Shown: positions 51,146 through 62,378, numbered from the stretch's first letter. The stretch: DNA of 64,000 nucleotides from Bacteroidales bacterium (GCA_015060975.1 SUXI01000005.1:119810-183809); one strand, 5' to 3'. The notes: generated from the letters alone by a model not told the origin. Translations and numbers: made by a program.

Positions 51146-52624
51146 TTATTGATGTGATGCGCTATAATTGGGGGCTTCGCTCGTGATAGCCACATCGTGA
51201 GGGTGGCTTTCGGCCACACCGGCATTTGTAATGCGAGTGAATTTTGCAGTGTGAAGTTTGTCGATGTTTTCGGCACCGCAATATCCCATACCTGCACGTA
51301 GTCCTCCAAGAATTTGATATACCACTTCGTAAAGAGTGCCTTTATAGGGCACACGAGCTGCAATACCTTCGGGAACAAGTTTTTTAGCATCGCTTTCGTT
51401 TGCTTGGAAGTAGCGATCTTTTGAGCCTTTCTCCATTGCTTCAAGAGAACCCATACCACGATATGCCTTGAATTTGCGTCCGTTGTAGATGATTGTGCTA
51501 CCGGGCGATTCTTCAACACCTGCAAGCATACCGCCAAGCATCACGGAGTAAGCACCTGCCGCAAGTGCTTTAACAATGTCGCCTGAGTAACGAATACCAC
51601 CATCGGCAATCAAGGGAACACCTGTGCCGGCAAGAGCTTTTGCCACATCATATACCGCACTTAATTGAGGTACGCCAACACCGGCGATTATGCGGGTTGT
51701 GCAGATTGAACCCGGACCAATACCTACTTTTACGCCGTCGGCACCGTTTTCAACGAGGTATTTAGCTGCTTCGCCTGTCGCAATGTTACCTACAACCACG
51801 TCGATATATGGGTATTTTTCTTTGATTGCTTTCAACACGCCAACCACACCTTTTGTATGCCCGTGAGCTGTGTCGATTACGATTGCGTCAACACCTGCTT
51901 CAACAAGAGCGTCAACTCGATCCATACTGTCTCCGGTTACGCCTACTCCGGCGGCTACACGCAAACGACCAAGAGAGTCTTTACATGCGTTGGGTTTGTC
52001 TTTTGCTTTGGTGATGTCTTTATATGTAACGAGCCCTATCAAATGATTTTCACTATCAACAACAGGTAGTTTTTCAATTTTATGTTGTTGAAGGATTTCA
52101 GCGGCTTCTTCAAGATTAGTTGATTGATTTGTTGTAACGAGGTTATCTTTTGTCATCACATCATCGATGAGACGAGTGAGATCGTGTTCAAAACGCAAGT
52201 CGCGATTAGTTACAATACCCACAAGCTTGTTGTTTTCGTCAACAACAGGTATACCACCAATGTGATATTCTTTCATCATGTTGAGAGCGTCGTTTACTGT
52301 GCTGCCACATTTAATGGTGACAGGGTCATAAATCATACCGTTTTCGGCTCGTTTCACAGCATGAACTTGACGTGCCTGCTCGGCTATTGACATATTTTTA
52401 TGAATAACGCCTATTCCACCTTCGCGAGCTATGGCAATTGCCAATTGCGCTTCGGTAACGGTATCCATAGCGGCCGATACAATAGGGGCATTAAGGGTTA
52501 TGTTACGAGAGAATTTTGTTTTGAGGCTGACACAGCGGGGAAGAACTTCCGAATAAGCCGGAATCAAGAGGACATCATCAAATGTGAGTCCATCCATTTT
52601 TACACGATCTGCAATAAATGACAT
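51146..52624 (-). CDS. guaB: Inosine-5'-monophosphate dehydrogenase
   Basis: 492 aa; CBS pair, [30 protein letters not shown]. Confidence 0.97.
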   Translation of the reverse strand: MSFIADRVKMDGLTFDDVLLIPAYSEVLPRCVSLKTKFSRNITLNAPIVSAAMDTVTEAQLAIAIAREGGIGVIHKNMSIAEQARQVHAVKRAENGMIYDPVTIKCGSTVNDALNMMKEYHIGGIPVVDENNKLVGIVTNRDLRFEHDLTRLIDDVMTKDNLVTTNQSTNLEEAAEILQQHKIEKLPVVDSENHLIGLVTYKDITKAKDKPNACKDSLGRLRVAAGVGVTGDSMDRVDALVEAGVDAIVIDTAHGHTKGVVGVLKAIKEKYPYIDVVVGNIATGEAAKYLVENGADGVKVGIGPGSICTTRIIAGVGVPQLSAVYDVAKALAGTGVPLIADGGIRYSGDIVKALAAGAYSVMLGGMLAGVEESPGSTIIYNGRKFKAYRGMGSLEAMEKGSKDRYFQANESDAKKLVPEGIAARVPYKGTLYEVVYQILGGLRAGMGYCGAENIDKLHTAKFTRITNAGVAESHPHDVAITSEAPNYSASHQ

Positions 52625-52782
52625 AAAAACGATGTTTAGATTTTATTGCACGCAAAGATAAAAACTTTTCGTGAAATTACACTAATTCAGATGCATTATT
52701 TTATCAATATTTTCAAGAAAAATGTGTAATAAGCGTTGGCGAAGTTGTATTGACATTATTTTATCAATTCTTATAAAATTGG

Positions 52783-52866
52783 TTATTGTTGTGCCGATTC
52801 GTTTTCGCATTTATTAAATTTATAAATTAATGTCACAAAGATGCCGATGAATATAAATGTTGCCAT
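52783..52866 (-). CDS. Putative 27-aa single-TM small protein
   Basis: MATFIFIGIFVTLIYKFNKCENESAQQ*; TAnnTTTG element (TACATTTG, minus 52905..52912) about 39 nt upstream. Confidence 0.45.
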   Translation of the reverse strand: MATFIFIGIFVTLIYKFNKCENESAQQ

Positions 52867-53054
52867 ATTTTTTAATTTAATAGTTATTATTTCTGATTAT
52901 GGCACAAATGTAGTCATAGATATGGGCAAATACATGACACATATAAATTAAAATAAACAAAATAGCTATTTTTTTGAACAAAAATAAGGTCAAATGTGTT
53001 GTCTAATCCACATCCACACAATTGACCTATTTATATTATTTGGCTGATGCAATC

Positions 53055-54218
53055 TTATTTCAATATTGCATCAGCGAGAGCTTCCATTGCCGGAATATCG
53101 GTTTGCTTCATTGTAGAGCGTAGGGTAATTGTAGGTTCAATGATTTCAAGTCCTTTCATTTTGCCCAACATTTCTTTCATCACTCGTCCTGCCGATGGCG
53201 CCCAAGAGCCGTTTTCGATTATACCCACACGGCGTTTTTGATAAGCTTTAAGACGAAGGTGATGCAAGAAATCATACATAGGGGGGAAAACGTCGCCATC
53301 ATATGACGACGCAGCGACCACCATTCGCCCATAACGGAATGCGTCTTCTACGGCTTCCGCCATATCTTCACGGCTCAAATCGACGATTGCGACTTTTGCG
53401 GCACCTTTATCCTTTAAAATCTCAGCTAATTTGAGGGCCGCAGCCTTAGTGCCACCATGGATAGAAGCATAAGCAATGAATACGCCATCGGTTTCAACCT
53501 CATATTTGCTCCATGTGTCGTAAAGACCTATGTAATAATCCAAGTTCTCACTAAGAACCGGTCCGTGAAGCGGACAAATATGGCTTACATCAAGTGTGGC
53601 AAGTTTTTTCAACAGAGATTGTACAGAAATTCCATATTTACCGCAGATGTTAAAATAATATCGACGAGCTTCGCAAGCCCAATCTTCATCGTGGCGCAAT
53701 GCTCCAAATTTACCAAAAGCATCGGCTGAGAATACAACTTTATCGTAATAATCGTATGTCACCATCACTTCGGGCCAATGTACCATCGGGGCCATTAGGA
53801 ATTGTAATGAATGTGCTCCAAGACTTAATTTTTCATACTCATTTACGGCAATTGTGCGGTTCTTGAAATCCACACCTTCAAAAAATTGAGGGAGCATGGC
53901 AATTGCTTTGACCGATGCAACGATTTTCAATTCGGGATATTTCGCCATTGCTTTGGCTATATTTCCGGCATGGTCAGGCTCCATGTGATGCACAATGAGA
54001 TAATCGGGGAGACGCCCATCAAGGGCTGTTTCAAGATTTGACCACCAGTCATCGCTCATTCGACGGTCAACAGTGTCCATAATGGCAACTTTCTCATCGA
54101 GAATCAGATATGAGTTGTAGGAAATCCCATTAGGTATAATGTATTGACTTTCAAACAAATCAAGTGTAGTGTCATCAACACCTATATATTTAATTGTTGA
54201 GGTTAAATTCTTAATCAT
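53055..54218 (-). CDS. FprA-family A-type flavoprotein (beta-lactamase-fold diiron + flavodoxin)
   Basis: HHMEPDHAGN motif, flavodoxin domain FIAYASIHGGTKAAA; start taken as MIKNL at 54218. Confidence 0.93.
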   Translation of the reverse strand: MIKNLTSTIKYIGVDDTTLDLFESQYIIPNGISYNSYLILDEKVAIMDTVDRRMSDDWWSNLETALDGRLPDYLIVHHMEPDHAGNIAKAMAKYPELKIVASVKAIAMLPQFFEGVDFKNRTIAVNEYEKLSLGAHSLQFLMAPMVHWPEVMVTYDYYDKVVFSADAFGKFGALRHDEDWACEARRYYFNICGKYGISVQSLLKKLATLDVSHICPLHGPVLSENLDYYIGLYDTWSKYEVETDGVFIAYASIHGGTKAAALKLAEILKDKGAAKVAIVDLSREDMAEAVEDAFRYGRMVVAASSYDGDVFPPMYDFLHHLRLKAYQKRRVGIIENGSWAPSAGRVMKEMLGKMKGLEIIEPTITLRSTMKQTDIPAMEALADAILK

Positions 54219-54392
54219 AGAATTGTAGTTTTTTATATATAACAAATTTGATGCAAAGATAGTAATTTTTGGCAATTAATAATTTTCATAAATGTAAGAT
54301 TTTTCGGCTTTTATATGATAACTCAAAGTTAATAAATGAATTTTGACAGAAAAAAAAGGTGACAAAACTGCGATTTTCTGCTTTAGATGTAG

Positions 54393-54400
54393 TAACTTTG
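54393..54400 (+). promoter_or_regulatory. TAnnTTTG -7 element of carB
   Basis: TAACTTTG 20 nt upstream of ATG 54420. Confidence 0.45.
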
Positions 54401-54419
54401 CAAGAAATTTTGCAAAAAT

Positions 54420-57400
54420 ATGATCGACGGAATTAAAAAAGTATTACTACTCGGCTCCGGTGCCTTGAAAATTGGCCAAGCCGGCGAATTTGATTACTCT
54501 GGTTCTCAAGCGTTAAAAGCACTCCGTGAAGAGGGCATCGCTACCGTTCTCATTAACCCCAATATTGCTACGATTCAAACATCGGAAGGTGTTGCCGATC
54601 AAGTTTATTTTCTCCCAATTACCCCTTATTTTGTTGAGGAAGTGATTAAAAAGGAAAAACCTGATGGTATTCTCTTGGCATTTGGTGGTCAAACAGCATT
54701 GAACTGCGGTACCGAACTTTACCTCAATGGCACTCTCGAACGCCATGGTGTGAAGGTGCTCGGCACATCGGTTGAAGCCATTATGATTACTGAAGACCGC
54801 GACCTTTTCGTAAAAAAACTTGATGAGATTGAGGCTAAGACTCCAATCTCGCAAGCGGTAGAAACAATGGAAGATGCCGTTGAGGTGGCACATCGCATCG
54901 GTTTCCCGGTGATGGTACGCTCGGCCTACGCTCTCGGTGGTCTTGGCTCGGGTATCTGTGCCAATGATGAAGAATTTAATACTCTTTGCGAAAGCGCTCT
55001 CGCTCACTCAAAACAAATTCTTGTTGAAGAGTCGTTGAAAGGTTGGAAAGAAATCGAATTTGAAGTAATACGCGATAAAAACGACCACTGCTTCACTGTG
55101 GTGCCAATGGAAAACTTCGACCCGCTTGGCATTCACACCGGTGAATCAATCGTGGTGGCTCCCATCGTGTCGTTGACACAAGAGCAAATAAGCATGTTGC
55201 AAGAAATCGCTATCAAAGTGGTGCGCCACATTGGTATCGTGGGTGAATGTAACATACAATATGCTTTCAATGCCGAAACAAACGATTATCGTATCATCGA
55301 AATCAATGCCCGATTGAGCCGTAGCTCGGCTTTAGCATCTAAGGCTTCGGGGTATCCTTTGGCATTTGTGGCAGCTAAGCTCGCTCTTGGTTACACTCTC
55401 GACCAAATCGGTGAGATGGGTACACCAAACTCGGCTTACGTTGCTCCGTCGGTTGATTATATGATTGTGAAGATTCCTCGTTGGGACCTCACCAAATTTG
55501 CAGGTGTGGATCGCGAAATCGGTTCTTCAATGAAGTCGGTAGGCGAAATCATGTCGATTGGTAAGTCATTCGAAGAAATTATTCAAAAGGGTCTTCGCAT
55601 GATAGGTCAAGGCATGCACGGTTTTGTAGGAAACCGCGACATCGAATTTGATGACCTCGACCATGCTCTTTCACACCCAACTGACCTTCGTATTTTTGCA
55701 ATAGCTCAAGCCCTTGAACAAGGATATACTGTAGAACGTATTGAAGAATTGACAAAAATCGATCCTTGGTTCTTGTCACGCCTCAAAAATATTGTTGACT
55801 ACACAAAAGTCCTCGGTGGATATGAAAAAATTGAAGATCTTCCCACCGATGTGCTTGCCGAAGCAAAACGCCTCGGATTTAGCGACTTCCAAATCGCTCG
55901 TTATGTAGAAAATCCAAGCTCAACCTACGAAGCCGATGTGTTGCGCGTGCGTGAACATCGCAAAACCCTCAATGTAACTCCTAAAGTGTGCCGCATCAAC
56001 ACCGTCGCTTCGGAATATCCCGAATTGACTAATTACCTCTATGTGACATACGGTGCCGATGCTCACCAAATTCCTTACGATTATAACTCAGGCAAAAATA
56101 TTGTGGTACTTGGCTCGGGTGCTTATCGCATCGGTAGCTCGGTAGAGTTTGACTGGTGTTCGGTTAACGCTGTGAACACTTGTCGCAAGCTCGGTTATAA
56201 ATCAATCATGATTAACTATAACCCCGAAACCGTTTCGACCGACTATGATATGTGCGACCGTCTATACTTCGACGAGTTGAGCTTCGAACGTGTGCTCGAC
56301 GTTATCGACCTCGAAACACCACGCGGCGTTATAGTGTCGGTAGGTGGTCAAATTCCTAACAACCTTGCGATGAAACTTTATCGTCGCCATGTGCCTGTGC
56401 TTGGCACATCGCCCATCTGCATCGACCGTGCCGAAAACCGTCACAAATTCTCGGCTATGCTCGATAACCTCGGCATTGACCAACCACGTTGGAAAGAATT
56501 GACCAGCTTCGATGAAATCGACCAATTTGTGGCCGAAGTGGGCTTCCCTGTATTGATTCGCCCAAGTTATGTGCTTTCGGGTGCGGCAATGAACGTGTGC
56601 TACGACTACGAGTCAATGCACCAATTCCTCGGAGCTGCAGCTAAAGTGTCGAAAGAATTCCCTGTTGTGGTGACCGAATTCCTTCAAAATGCCAAAGAAA
56701 TCGAATTTGACGCAGTGGCACGCAATGGCGAAGTTATCGAATATGCAATCTCTGAGCACATCGAGTTTGCCGGCGTACACTCAGGCGACGCCACTCTCGT
56801 GTTCCCTGCTCAAAAGATATATATGGAAACAGCACGTCGCATCAAACGCATCAGTAAGAAGATTGCGAAAGAACTCAACATCTCAGGTCCTTTCAATATC
56901 CAATACCTTGCTAAAAACAATGATGTGAAAGTTATCGAATGTAACTTGCGTGCATCACGCAGTTTCCCATTCGTTTCAAAAATCCTCAAACGCAACTTTA
57001 TCGAGACTGCAACTCGCATCATGCTTAATGAACCTGTAGAAAAAGCCGATACTTCAACATTCGATATCGACTACATCGGCATCAAGGCATCGCAATTCTC
57101 GTTTGCTCGTCTCCACAAAGCCGACCCTGTGCTTGGCGTAGATATGTCATCAACCGGTGAAGTAGGTTGCTTGGGCGCCGACTTCGACGAAGCATTGTTG
57201 AACGCAATGATTTCAGTTGGTCATCGTGTGCCAAGCAAAGATAAAGCGGTGCTCGTGTCATCGGGCGACGTGCGTGGTAAAGTGGATATGCTCGAATGCT
57301 GTCAAATGCTCGACGAAGCAGGCTACAAACTTTATGCAACCGAAGGAACAGCCAAATTCCTCGAATCAAACGGCGTGAAAGTTTCTCCTGTTTGTTGGCC

Positions 57401-57638
57401 CGATGAAGAGGGTGAAAATATCCTCGACCTCATTGCCAACCACCACATCGATATGGTAATCAACATTCCTAAGAACCATAGCAAACGTGAGTTGACCAAC
57501 GGCTATCGCATTCGTCGCTCGGCAATCGACCACAACATTCCATTGTTGACCAACGCCCGCCTTGCCGCCGCATATATCCGTGCCTTCATCAACAAACCAA
57601 TCGAAGACATCAACATCGCCCCCTGGAGCGAATATTAA
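54420..57638 (+). CDS. carB: Carbamoyl-phosphate synthase large subunit
   Basis: 1072 aa; duplicated ATP-grasp halves, KIGQAGEFDYSGSQALKAL, EINARLSRSSALASKASGYP. Confidence 0.97.
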   Translation: MIDGIKKVLLLGSGALKIGQAGEFDYSGSQALKALREEGIATVLINPNIATIQTSEGVADQVYFLPITPYFVEEVIKKEKPDGILLAFGGQTALNCGTELYLNGTLERHGVKVLGTSVEAIMITEDRDLFVKKLDEIEAKTPISQAVETMEDAVEVAHRIGFPVMVRSAYALGGLGSGICANDEEFNTLCESALAHSKQILVEESLKGWKEIEFEVIRDKNDHCFTVVPMENFDPLGIHTGESIVVAPIVSLTQEQISMLQEIAIKVVRHIGIVGECNIQYAFNAETNDYRIIEINARLSRSSALASKASGYPLAFVAAKLALGYTLDQIGEMGTPNSAYVAPSVDYMIVKIPRWDLTKFAGVDREIGSSMKSVGEIMSIGKSFEEIIQKGLRMIGQGMHGFVGNRDIEFDDLDHALSHPTDLRIFAIAQALEQGYTVERIEELTKIDPWFLSRLKNIVDYTKVLGGYEKIEDLPTDVLAEAKRLGFSDFQIARYVENPSSTYEADVLRVREHRKTLNVTPKVCRINTVASEYPELTNYLYVTYGADAHQIPYDYNSGKNIVVLGSGAYRIGSSVEFDWCSVNAVNTCRKLGYKSIMINYNPETVSTDYDMCDRLYFDELSFERVLDVIDLETPRGVIVSVGGQIPNNLAMKLYRRHVPVLGTSPICIDRAENRHKFSAMLDNLGIDQPRWKELTSFDEIDQFVAEVGFPVLIRPSYVLSGAAMNVCYDYESMHQFLGAAAKVSKEFPVVVTEFLQNAKEIEFDAVARNGEVIEYAISEHIEFAGVHSGDATLVFPAQKIYMETARRIKRISKKIAKELNISGPFNIQYLAKNNDVKVIECNLRASRSFPFVSKILKRNFIETATRIMLNEPVEKADTSTFDIDYIGIKASQFSFARLHKADPVLGVDMSSTGEVGCLGADFDEALLNAMISVGHRVPSKDKAVLVSSGDVRGKVDMLECCQMLDEAGYKLYATEGTAKFLESNGVKVSPVCWPDEEGENILDLIANHHIDMVINIPKNHSKRELTNGYRIRRSAIDHNIPLLTNARLAAAYIRAFINKPIEDINIAPWSEY

Positions 57639-57658
57639 TAAAACCCAAATAAAATCCC

Positions 57659-57696
57659 ACACCCCCACCCTTGGTTAAGGATGGGGGTGTTATTTT
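57659..57696 (+). terminator. Rho-independent terminator after carB
   Basis: ACACCCCCACCCTT GGTT AAGGATGGGGGTGT then TATTTT. Confidence 0.8.
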
Positions 57697-57704
57697 AGGA
57701 ACTC

Positions 57705-57835
57705 TTAGAAGTCGATTGATTTGAGGTGGGAGCGCATGTATTTTTTGTGTAGTGTTGGAAGTGCCACCATTCATAGCGGTAGGTGTGGAAGCCGGCTTTT
57801 TTCATAGCGTTGCGGAGGGTTTGTCGATGACTTTC
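57705..57835 (-). pseudogene. C-terminal remnant of VanX/DdpX-like D-Ala-D-Ala dipeptidase (M15)
   Basis: Minus-strand ESHRQTLRNAMKKAGFHTYRYEWWHF (ExWH zinc/catalytic motif), then frame shift to TLHKKYMRSHLKSIDF*. Confidence 0.6.
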
Positions 57836-57999
57836 TAAAAAAGCATGGGGGCAATATTATTATCTATCGTGTTTTAACAAGTTGCATTAAGTACAAATAA
57901 GACTCCCCTATTTTTAGTTAGCACGAGATGTGCCGGCTGGGACAATAATAGAATTTTGCCATAGACCCATTTTATTTAATGCATTTTAAACAAAAATAA

Positions 58000-58007
58000 T
58001 ATCTTTG
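58000..58007 (+). promoter_or_regulatory. TAnnTTTG -7 element of the 116-aa orphan ORF
   Basis: TATCTTTG 29 nt before GTG 58037. Confidence 0.4.
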
Positions 58008-58036
58008 TTGTTAATAATTCAAAAGGAATAAAAAAC

Positions 58037-58387
58037 GTGCTTATGATAACAAAAAAGGTAATAGAGGTAATTTACAAAAAATATAGAAAACGACCGGCTT
58101 CGATTGATTGTATTGATATAGGACATTTATTTGACACCGTTTCTGAAGTACATTCGATAGAGATTATAGATGACCATATTGTGATAGGGAGCCTGGATTC
58201 CTCATCGATATTTCATAAAATCTCATTACATAGAGTGCATGGAATAGAAAATTTTGAGGAAACGGTAGCTATAATCTTGCATTCTTCAATATTGTTTTTA
58301 AATAAAAAAGAAAATAAGGTGAGTATTCATGTGAAGCCTCAGCCTAAAACATTTTTTGCGAAATTGAAAATGTGGTTTAGTCATTGA
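58037..58387 (+). CDS. Hypothetical protein, 116 aa (start GTG 58037 or ATG 58043)
   Basis: Own promoter-like element; plausible mixed alpha/beta composition; no family recognised. Confidence 0.65.
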   Translation: MLMITKKVIEVIYKKYRKRPASIDCIDIGHLFDTVSEVHSIEIIDDHIVIGSLDSSSIFHKISLHRVHGIENFEETVAIILHSSILFLNKKENKVSIHVKPQPKTFFAKLKMWFSH

Positions 58388-58526
58388 TGTGTGTTGTTTA
58401 ATGCTTGGCTAAAGTTTTAGTCTCGGGTTAAGTTTCCCGGATAAATATGCGTTAATTCGATGAAATGTTGTAACTTTACAAAAATTTTCATATAGATAAA
58501 ACGTTTTATTATTTCAATACACAGAT

Positions 58527-60293
58527 ATGTTTAGAAGTAAAACTTGCGGTGAACTCCGCATAAGTGATGCCGGAACAGAAGTGACACTTGCCGGATGGGT
58601 GCAACGTGCACGCAAAATGGGTGGAATGACCTTTGTTGATATGCGTGATAGATATGGTGTAACCCAAGTGGTTTTTAACAATGAATCTAACGCCGCTCTT
58701 TGTGACGCCGCCAATCATCTTGGTCGCGAATTTGTGATACAAGTAAAGGGAATCGTGGCTGAGCGTTCAAGTAAAAATGCCAATCTACCTACAGGAGATA
58801 TCGAAATAATCGCAACAGACTTGAAAGTTCTCAACAAATCGGAAGTGCCACCATTTACTATCGAAGATGATACCGATGGCGGTGATGATTTGAGAATGAA
58901 GTATCGTTATCTTGATTTGCGCCGTCCCGCTGTGCGTCGCAATCTTGAATTGCGCCACAAAATGGCATTTGAAATTCGCCGTTATTTAGATGAAAAAGGA
59001 TTTATCGAAGTGGAAACACCGGTGTTGATTAAATCAACCCCCGAAGGCGCTCGTGACTTTGTTGTGCCTTCACGCATGAATCCTGGTGAGTTCTATGCAT
59101 TACCACAATCACCACAAACATTTAAGCAATTATTGATGGTGAGTGGTTTTGACCGGTATTTCCAAATCGTGAAATGTTTTCGCGATGAAGACCTTCGTGC
59201 CGACCGTCAACCCGAGTTTACTCAAATCGACTGCGAAATGTCGTTTGTTGAGCAAGAAGATGTGCTTCAAATGTTTGAAGGTTTGGTAAAACACATCTTC
59301 AAATATGTGAAAGATATAGATTTTGTTGACCCGTTCCCACGCATGACTTGGGCCGATGCCATGAAATATTATGGTAGCGACAAGCCCGACACACGTTTCG
59401 GAATGAAGTTTGTAGAAATCAAAGATTTGACAGTGGGAAAAGGATTTGCAGTGCTTGATGACGCCGAATATGTGGGTGCTATTTGTGCTCCCGGATGCGC
59501 TTCTTACACACGCAAACAACTCGACCAATTGACCGACTTTGTGAAGCGTCCACAAATTGGAGCTAAAGGTATGATGTGGGTTAAGGTTGAGCAAGATGGT
59601 TCAATCAAAAGCTCGGTTTCTAAATTCTACACCGAAGAGGAATTGCGCACATGGACCGACCGCTGCGAAGCAAAGCCTGGTGATTTGATTTTGATTCTTG
59701 CCGGACAAACAATGAAGACTCGCAAGCAGCTTTGCGAATTGCGTCTTGAAATGGGCAGCCAACTCGGATTGCGTGATCCACAAAAATTCTCTTGCCTATG
59801 GGTAATTGATTTCCCATTGTTTGAGTGGGACGAAGAAACACAACGTTACTATGCAATGCACCACCCATTCACATCACCAAACCCCGAAGACATTGACAAA
59901 CTCGATTCGGCGACAGGTGAGGTGAGAGCTACAGCCTACGACATGGTAGTTAATGGCAATGAACTTGGCGGTGGCAGTATTCGTATTCACAATGCGCAAC
60001 TTCAAGATAAAATGTTCCGCCTTCTTGGTCTTACCGAAGAAGACGCTCAATATAAATTTGGGTTCTTAATGAATGCCTTTAAATATGGAGCGCCACCTCA
60101 TGGAGGTTTGGCATTTGGGTTTGACCGCTTTGTGTCAATCCTTGCCGGATTGGATTCAATTCGCGACGTTATCGCATTCCCCAAAAACAACTCAGGTCGC
60201 GATATGATGATTGATGCTCCATCAACCATTGATGAGGCTCAACTTAAAGAATTGTCAATTGACGTTGTCCTTCCTAAAGAAGAAGAAAAATAA
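58527..60293 (+). CDS. aspS: Aspartyl-tRNA synthetase
   Basis: 588 aa; OB fold, [29 protein letters not shown]. Confidence 0.98.
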   Translation: MFRSKTCGELRISDAGTEVTLAGWVQRARKMGGMTFVDMRDRYGVTQVVFNNESNAALCDAANHLGREFVIQVKGIVAERSSKNANLPTGDIEIIATDLKVLNKSEVPPFTIEDDTDGGDDLRMKYRYLDLRRPAVRRNLELRHKMAFEIRRYLDEKGFIEVETPVLIKSTPEGARDFVVPSRMNPGEFYALPQSPQTFKQLLMVSGFDRYFQIVKCFRDEDLRADRQPEFTQIDCEMSFVEQEDVLQMFEGLVKHIFKYVKDIDFVDPFPRMTWADAMKYYGSDKPDTRFGMKFVEIKDLTVGKGFAVLDDAEYVGAICAPGCASYTRKQLDQLTDFVKRPQIGAKGMMWVKVEQDGSIKSSVSKFYTEEELRTWTDRCEAKPGDLILILAGQTMKTRKQLCELRLEMGSQLGLRDPQKFSCLWVIDFPLFEWDEETQRYYAMHHPFTSPNPEDIDKLDSATGEVRATAYDMVVNGNELGGGSIRIHNAQLQDKMFRLLGLTEEDAQYKFGFLMNAFKYGAPPHGGLAFGFDRFVSILAGLDSIRDVIAFPKNNSGRDMMIDAPSTIDEAQLKELSIDVVLPKEEEK

Positions 60294-60301
60294 AAAACAT
60301 T

Positions 60302-61399
60302 ATGACTATAGCAGATGTAACATCAGCAATAGAAAAATTTGCTCCACTCGCATTGCAAGAGGATTATGATAATTGTGGGTTGCAAGTGGGTAATCGCGAT
60401 GAGAATTGCACGGGTGCAATTTTATGTGTTGATGTTACTCCGGCTATCGTTGATGAGGCAGCGTCACGAGGTTGTAACCTCATAGTTTCTCATCATCCAT
60501 TGATTTTCAAAGGTCTTAAGCGATTGACCGGGGCTTCGCAAGTGGAGCAAACAGTGATGAAAGCCATAAAAGCCGGGATTGCGATATATTCGTGTCACAC
60601 CGCAATAGATAATGCGGCAAATGGCGTGTCGTGGGAAATGGCACGTCGCTTAAATGTCGTAGGGATAGAAACACTTGAGCCTCAGCTAGGAAAATTGCTA
60701 AAACTATCGGTAATGGTGCCAAACGCTTATTGTGAAGCTGTGAAAACTGCGATTTTTAATGCCGGCGCTGGAACGATTGGCGACTATGATTGCTGTAGTT
60801 TTTCGGTGCAAGGCGAAGGCTCGTTTCGGGCTTTGTCGGGTGCGAATCCGTTTGTTGGTCAAGTGGGCGAGGTGCATAATGAGCTTGAAACGAGAATTGA
60901 TGTCATCATGCCTCGATGGCTTAAAAACCGTGTAGAGAGGGCATTAATCAAAGCACACCCCTACGAAGAACCGGCATACGAGTTTATAGCAATAGAAAAT
61001 GAATCAAAAAATTTAGGCTCGGGCGTTGTTGGAAAATTATCAACACCATTAAAATTGTCGCAACTGATATCGCAAGTAAAAGAAGTGTTTGATGCACCTA
61101 TTGTGAGATGTAATACCACAGATGTCGATCAAGAGATTTCAACTGTTGCCATGTGTGGCGGCTCAGGTGCGTTTTTGATTGGCAAAGCTATCGCAAAGGG
61201 TGCGCAAGTATATATTACATCAGATGTTAAGTATCACGATTTTGTTGACTATAAAAATGATATAATTATCATAGATATTGGTCATTTTGAAAGTGAACAA
61301 TGCACAAAAAGCATTTTTTATCGTGAAATTCAAGAAAAATTTCCTACCTTTGCACTTTATTACTCAGATATAGAAAAAAATCCCATAAATTATTTGTAA
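60302..61399 (+). CDS. Nif3-like dinuclear metal centre hexameric protein
   Basis: 365 aa; DNCGLQVG, IVSHHPLIFKGLKRLTG, SCHTAIDNAANGVSW. Confidence 0.94.
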   Translation: MTIADVTSAIEKFAPLALQEDYDNCGLQVGNRDENCTGAILCVDVTPAIVDEAASRGCNLIVSHHPLIFKGLKRLTGASQVEQTVMKAIKAGIAIYSCHTAIDNAANGVSWEMARRLNVVGIETLEPQLGKLLKLSVMVPNAYCEAVKTAIFNAGAGTIGDYDCCSFSVQGEGSFRALSGANPFVGQVGEVHNELETRIDVIMPRWLKNRVERALIKAHPYEEPAYEFIAIENESKNLGSGVVGKLSTPLKLSQLISQVKEVFDAPIVRCNTTDVDQEISTVAMCGGSGAFLIGKAIAKGAQVYITSDVKYHDFVDYKNDIIIIDIGHFESEQCTKSIFYREIQEKFPTFALYYSDIEKNPINYL

Positions 61400-61402
61400 G
61401 AT

Positions 61403-62164
61403 ATGGCTACAGATAAGAATAAAAGTGAATCATTGTCAGTAGAGCAACGTTTGAAATCGCTTTATCAACTTCAAACATTACTCTCAGAAATAGACCGCAT
61501 TAAAATAATTCGCGGTGAGTTGCCTCTTGAAGTTAAAGACCTTGAAGATGATATTGAAGGGTTGAATACTCGCATCAATAAGTTTCAAACTGAAATCAAT
61601 GAACTTCAACACAGATCAAATGTTGAAAAAGAAAAAATCAACGATGCGCACAACAAAATAGAACGTTATAAAGAGCAACTCAATAGCGTGGTAAATAATC
61701 GTGAATTTGAATTGCTTTCAAAAGAGATTGAATTCCAAACTCTTGAAATTCAACTTTGCGAGAAACACATCAATGAGTTCGCCCGAATTGTTGACGCTAA
61801 AAATAATGAGATTGCTCGCACTCAAGAACTTCTTGAAGATAAACAACACATCTTGGAAGATAAAAAGACCGAACTTGAAGAAATCGTATCGGAAACTCGT
61901 CAAGAAGAGGATGCAATCAGAGAAAAAGCCAAAGCACTTGAACCAAAAATTGACGCTCGCACCTTAGCGGCATTTAAACGCATTCGCAAAAACGCTCGTA
62001 ACGGACTTGGTGTTGTGTATATCCAACGTAATGCTTGCGGTGGTTGTTTCAATCGCATCCCACCCCAAAAACAAATGGAAATTAAAATGCGCAAAAAAAT
62101 CATTGTTTGCGAATATTGCGGTCGAATTATGATTGACCCTGAATTGGCTGGTGTAGGAGAATAA
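61403..62164 (+). CDS. Coiled-coil + C4 zinc-ribbon protein (zf-RING_7/CT398-like)
   Basis: 253 aa; long coiled coil; C-term CGGCFNRIPPQ...IIVCEYCGRIM. Confidence 0.9.
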   Translation: MATDKNKSESLSVEQRLKSLYQLQTLLSEIDRIKIIRGELPLEVKDLEDDIEGLNTRINKFQTEINELQHRSNVEKEKINDAHNKIERYKEQLNSVVNNREFELLSKEIEFQTLEIQLCEKHINEFARIVDAKNNEIARTQELLEDKQHILEDKKTELEEIVSETRQEEDAIREKAKALEPKIDARTLAAFKRIRKNARNGLGVVYIQRNACGGCFNRIPPQKQMEIKMRKKIIVCEYCGRIMIDPELAGVGE

Positions 62165-62186
62165 AAAAACAATTTAATAAAAAAAC

Positions 62187-62225
62187 AACGAGGTTTCTTA
62201 TTGAGAGGAGCCTCGTTTTGTTTTT
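62187..62225 (+). terminator. Rho-independent terminator
   Basis: AACGAGG...CCTCGTT + T-run. Confidence 0.75.
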
Positions 62226-62293
62226 TTTGCACAAATCGGGAACGAGTGTGTAAAATAAATGACAAAAAAAGATTTTTTTTCATTAAAAATGGC

Positions 62294-62301
62294 TAACTTT
62301 G
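62294..62301 (+). promoter_or_regulatory. TAnnTTTG -7 element of SPT gene
   Basis: TAACTTTG upstream of ATG 62379. Confidence 0.45.
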
Positions 62302-62378
62302 TAGCCTGCAAAAATGAGATGTGTATCTATAGTTTTTGCAGATAGTTTATAACCTCATTTTCATATTAATAATAAACT

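Noticed and set aside
51121-51537. 138-aa minus-strand ORF
   Set aside because: Alternate frame within guaB; composition not protein-like.
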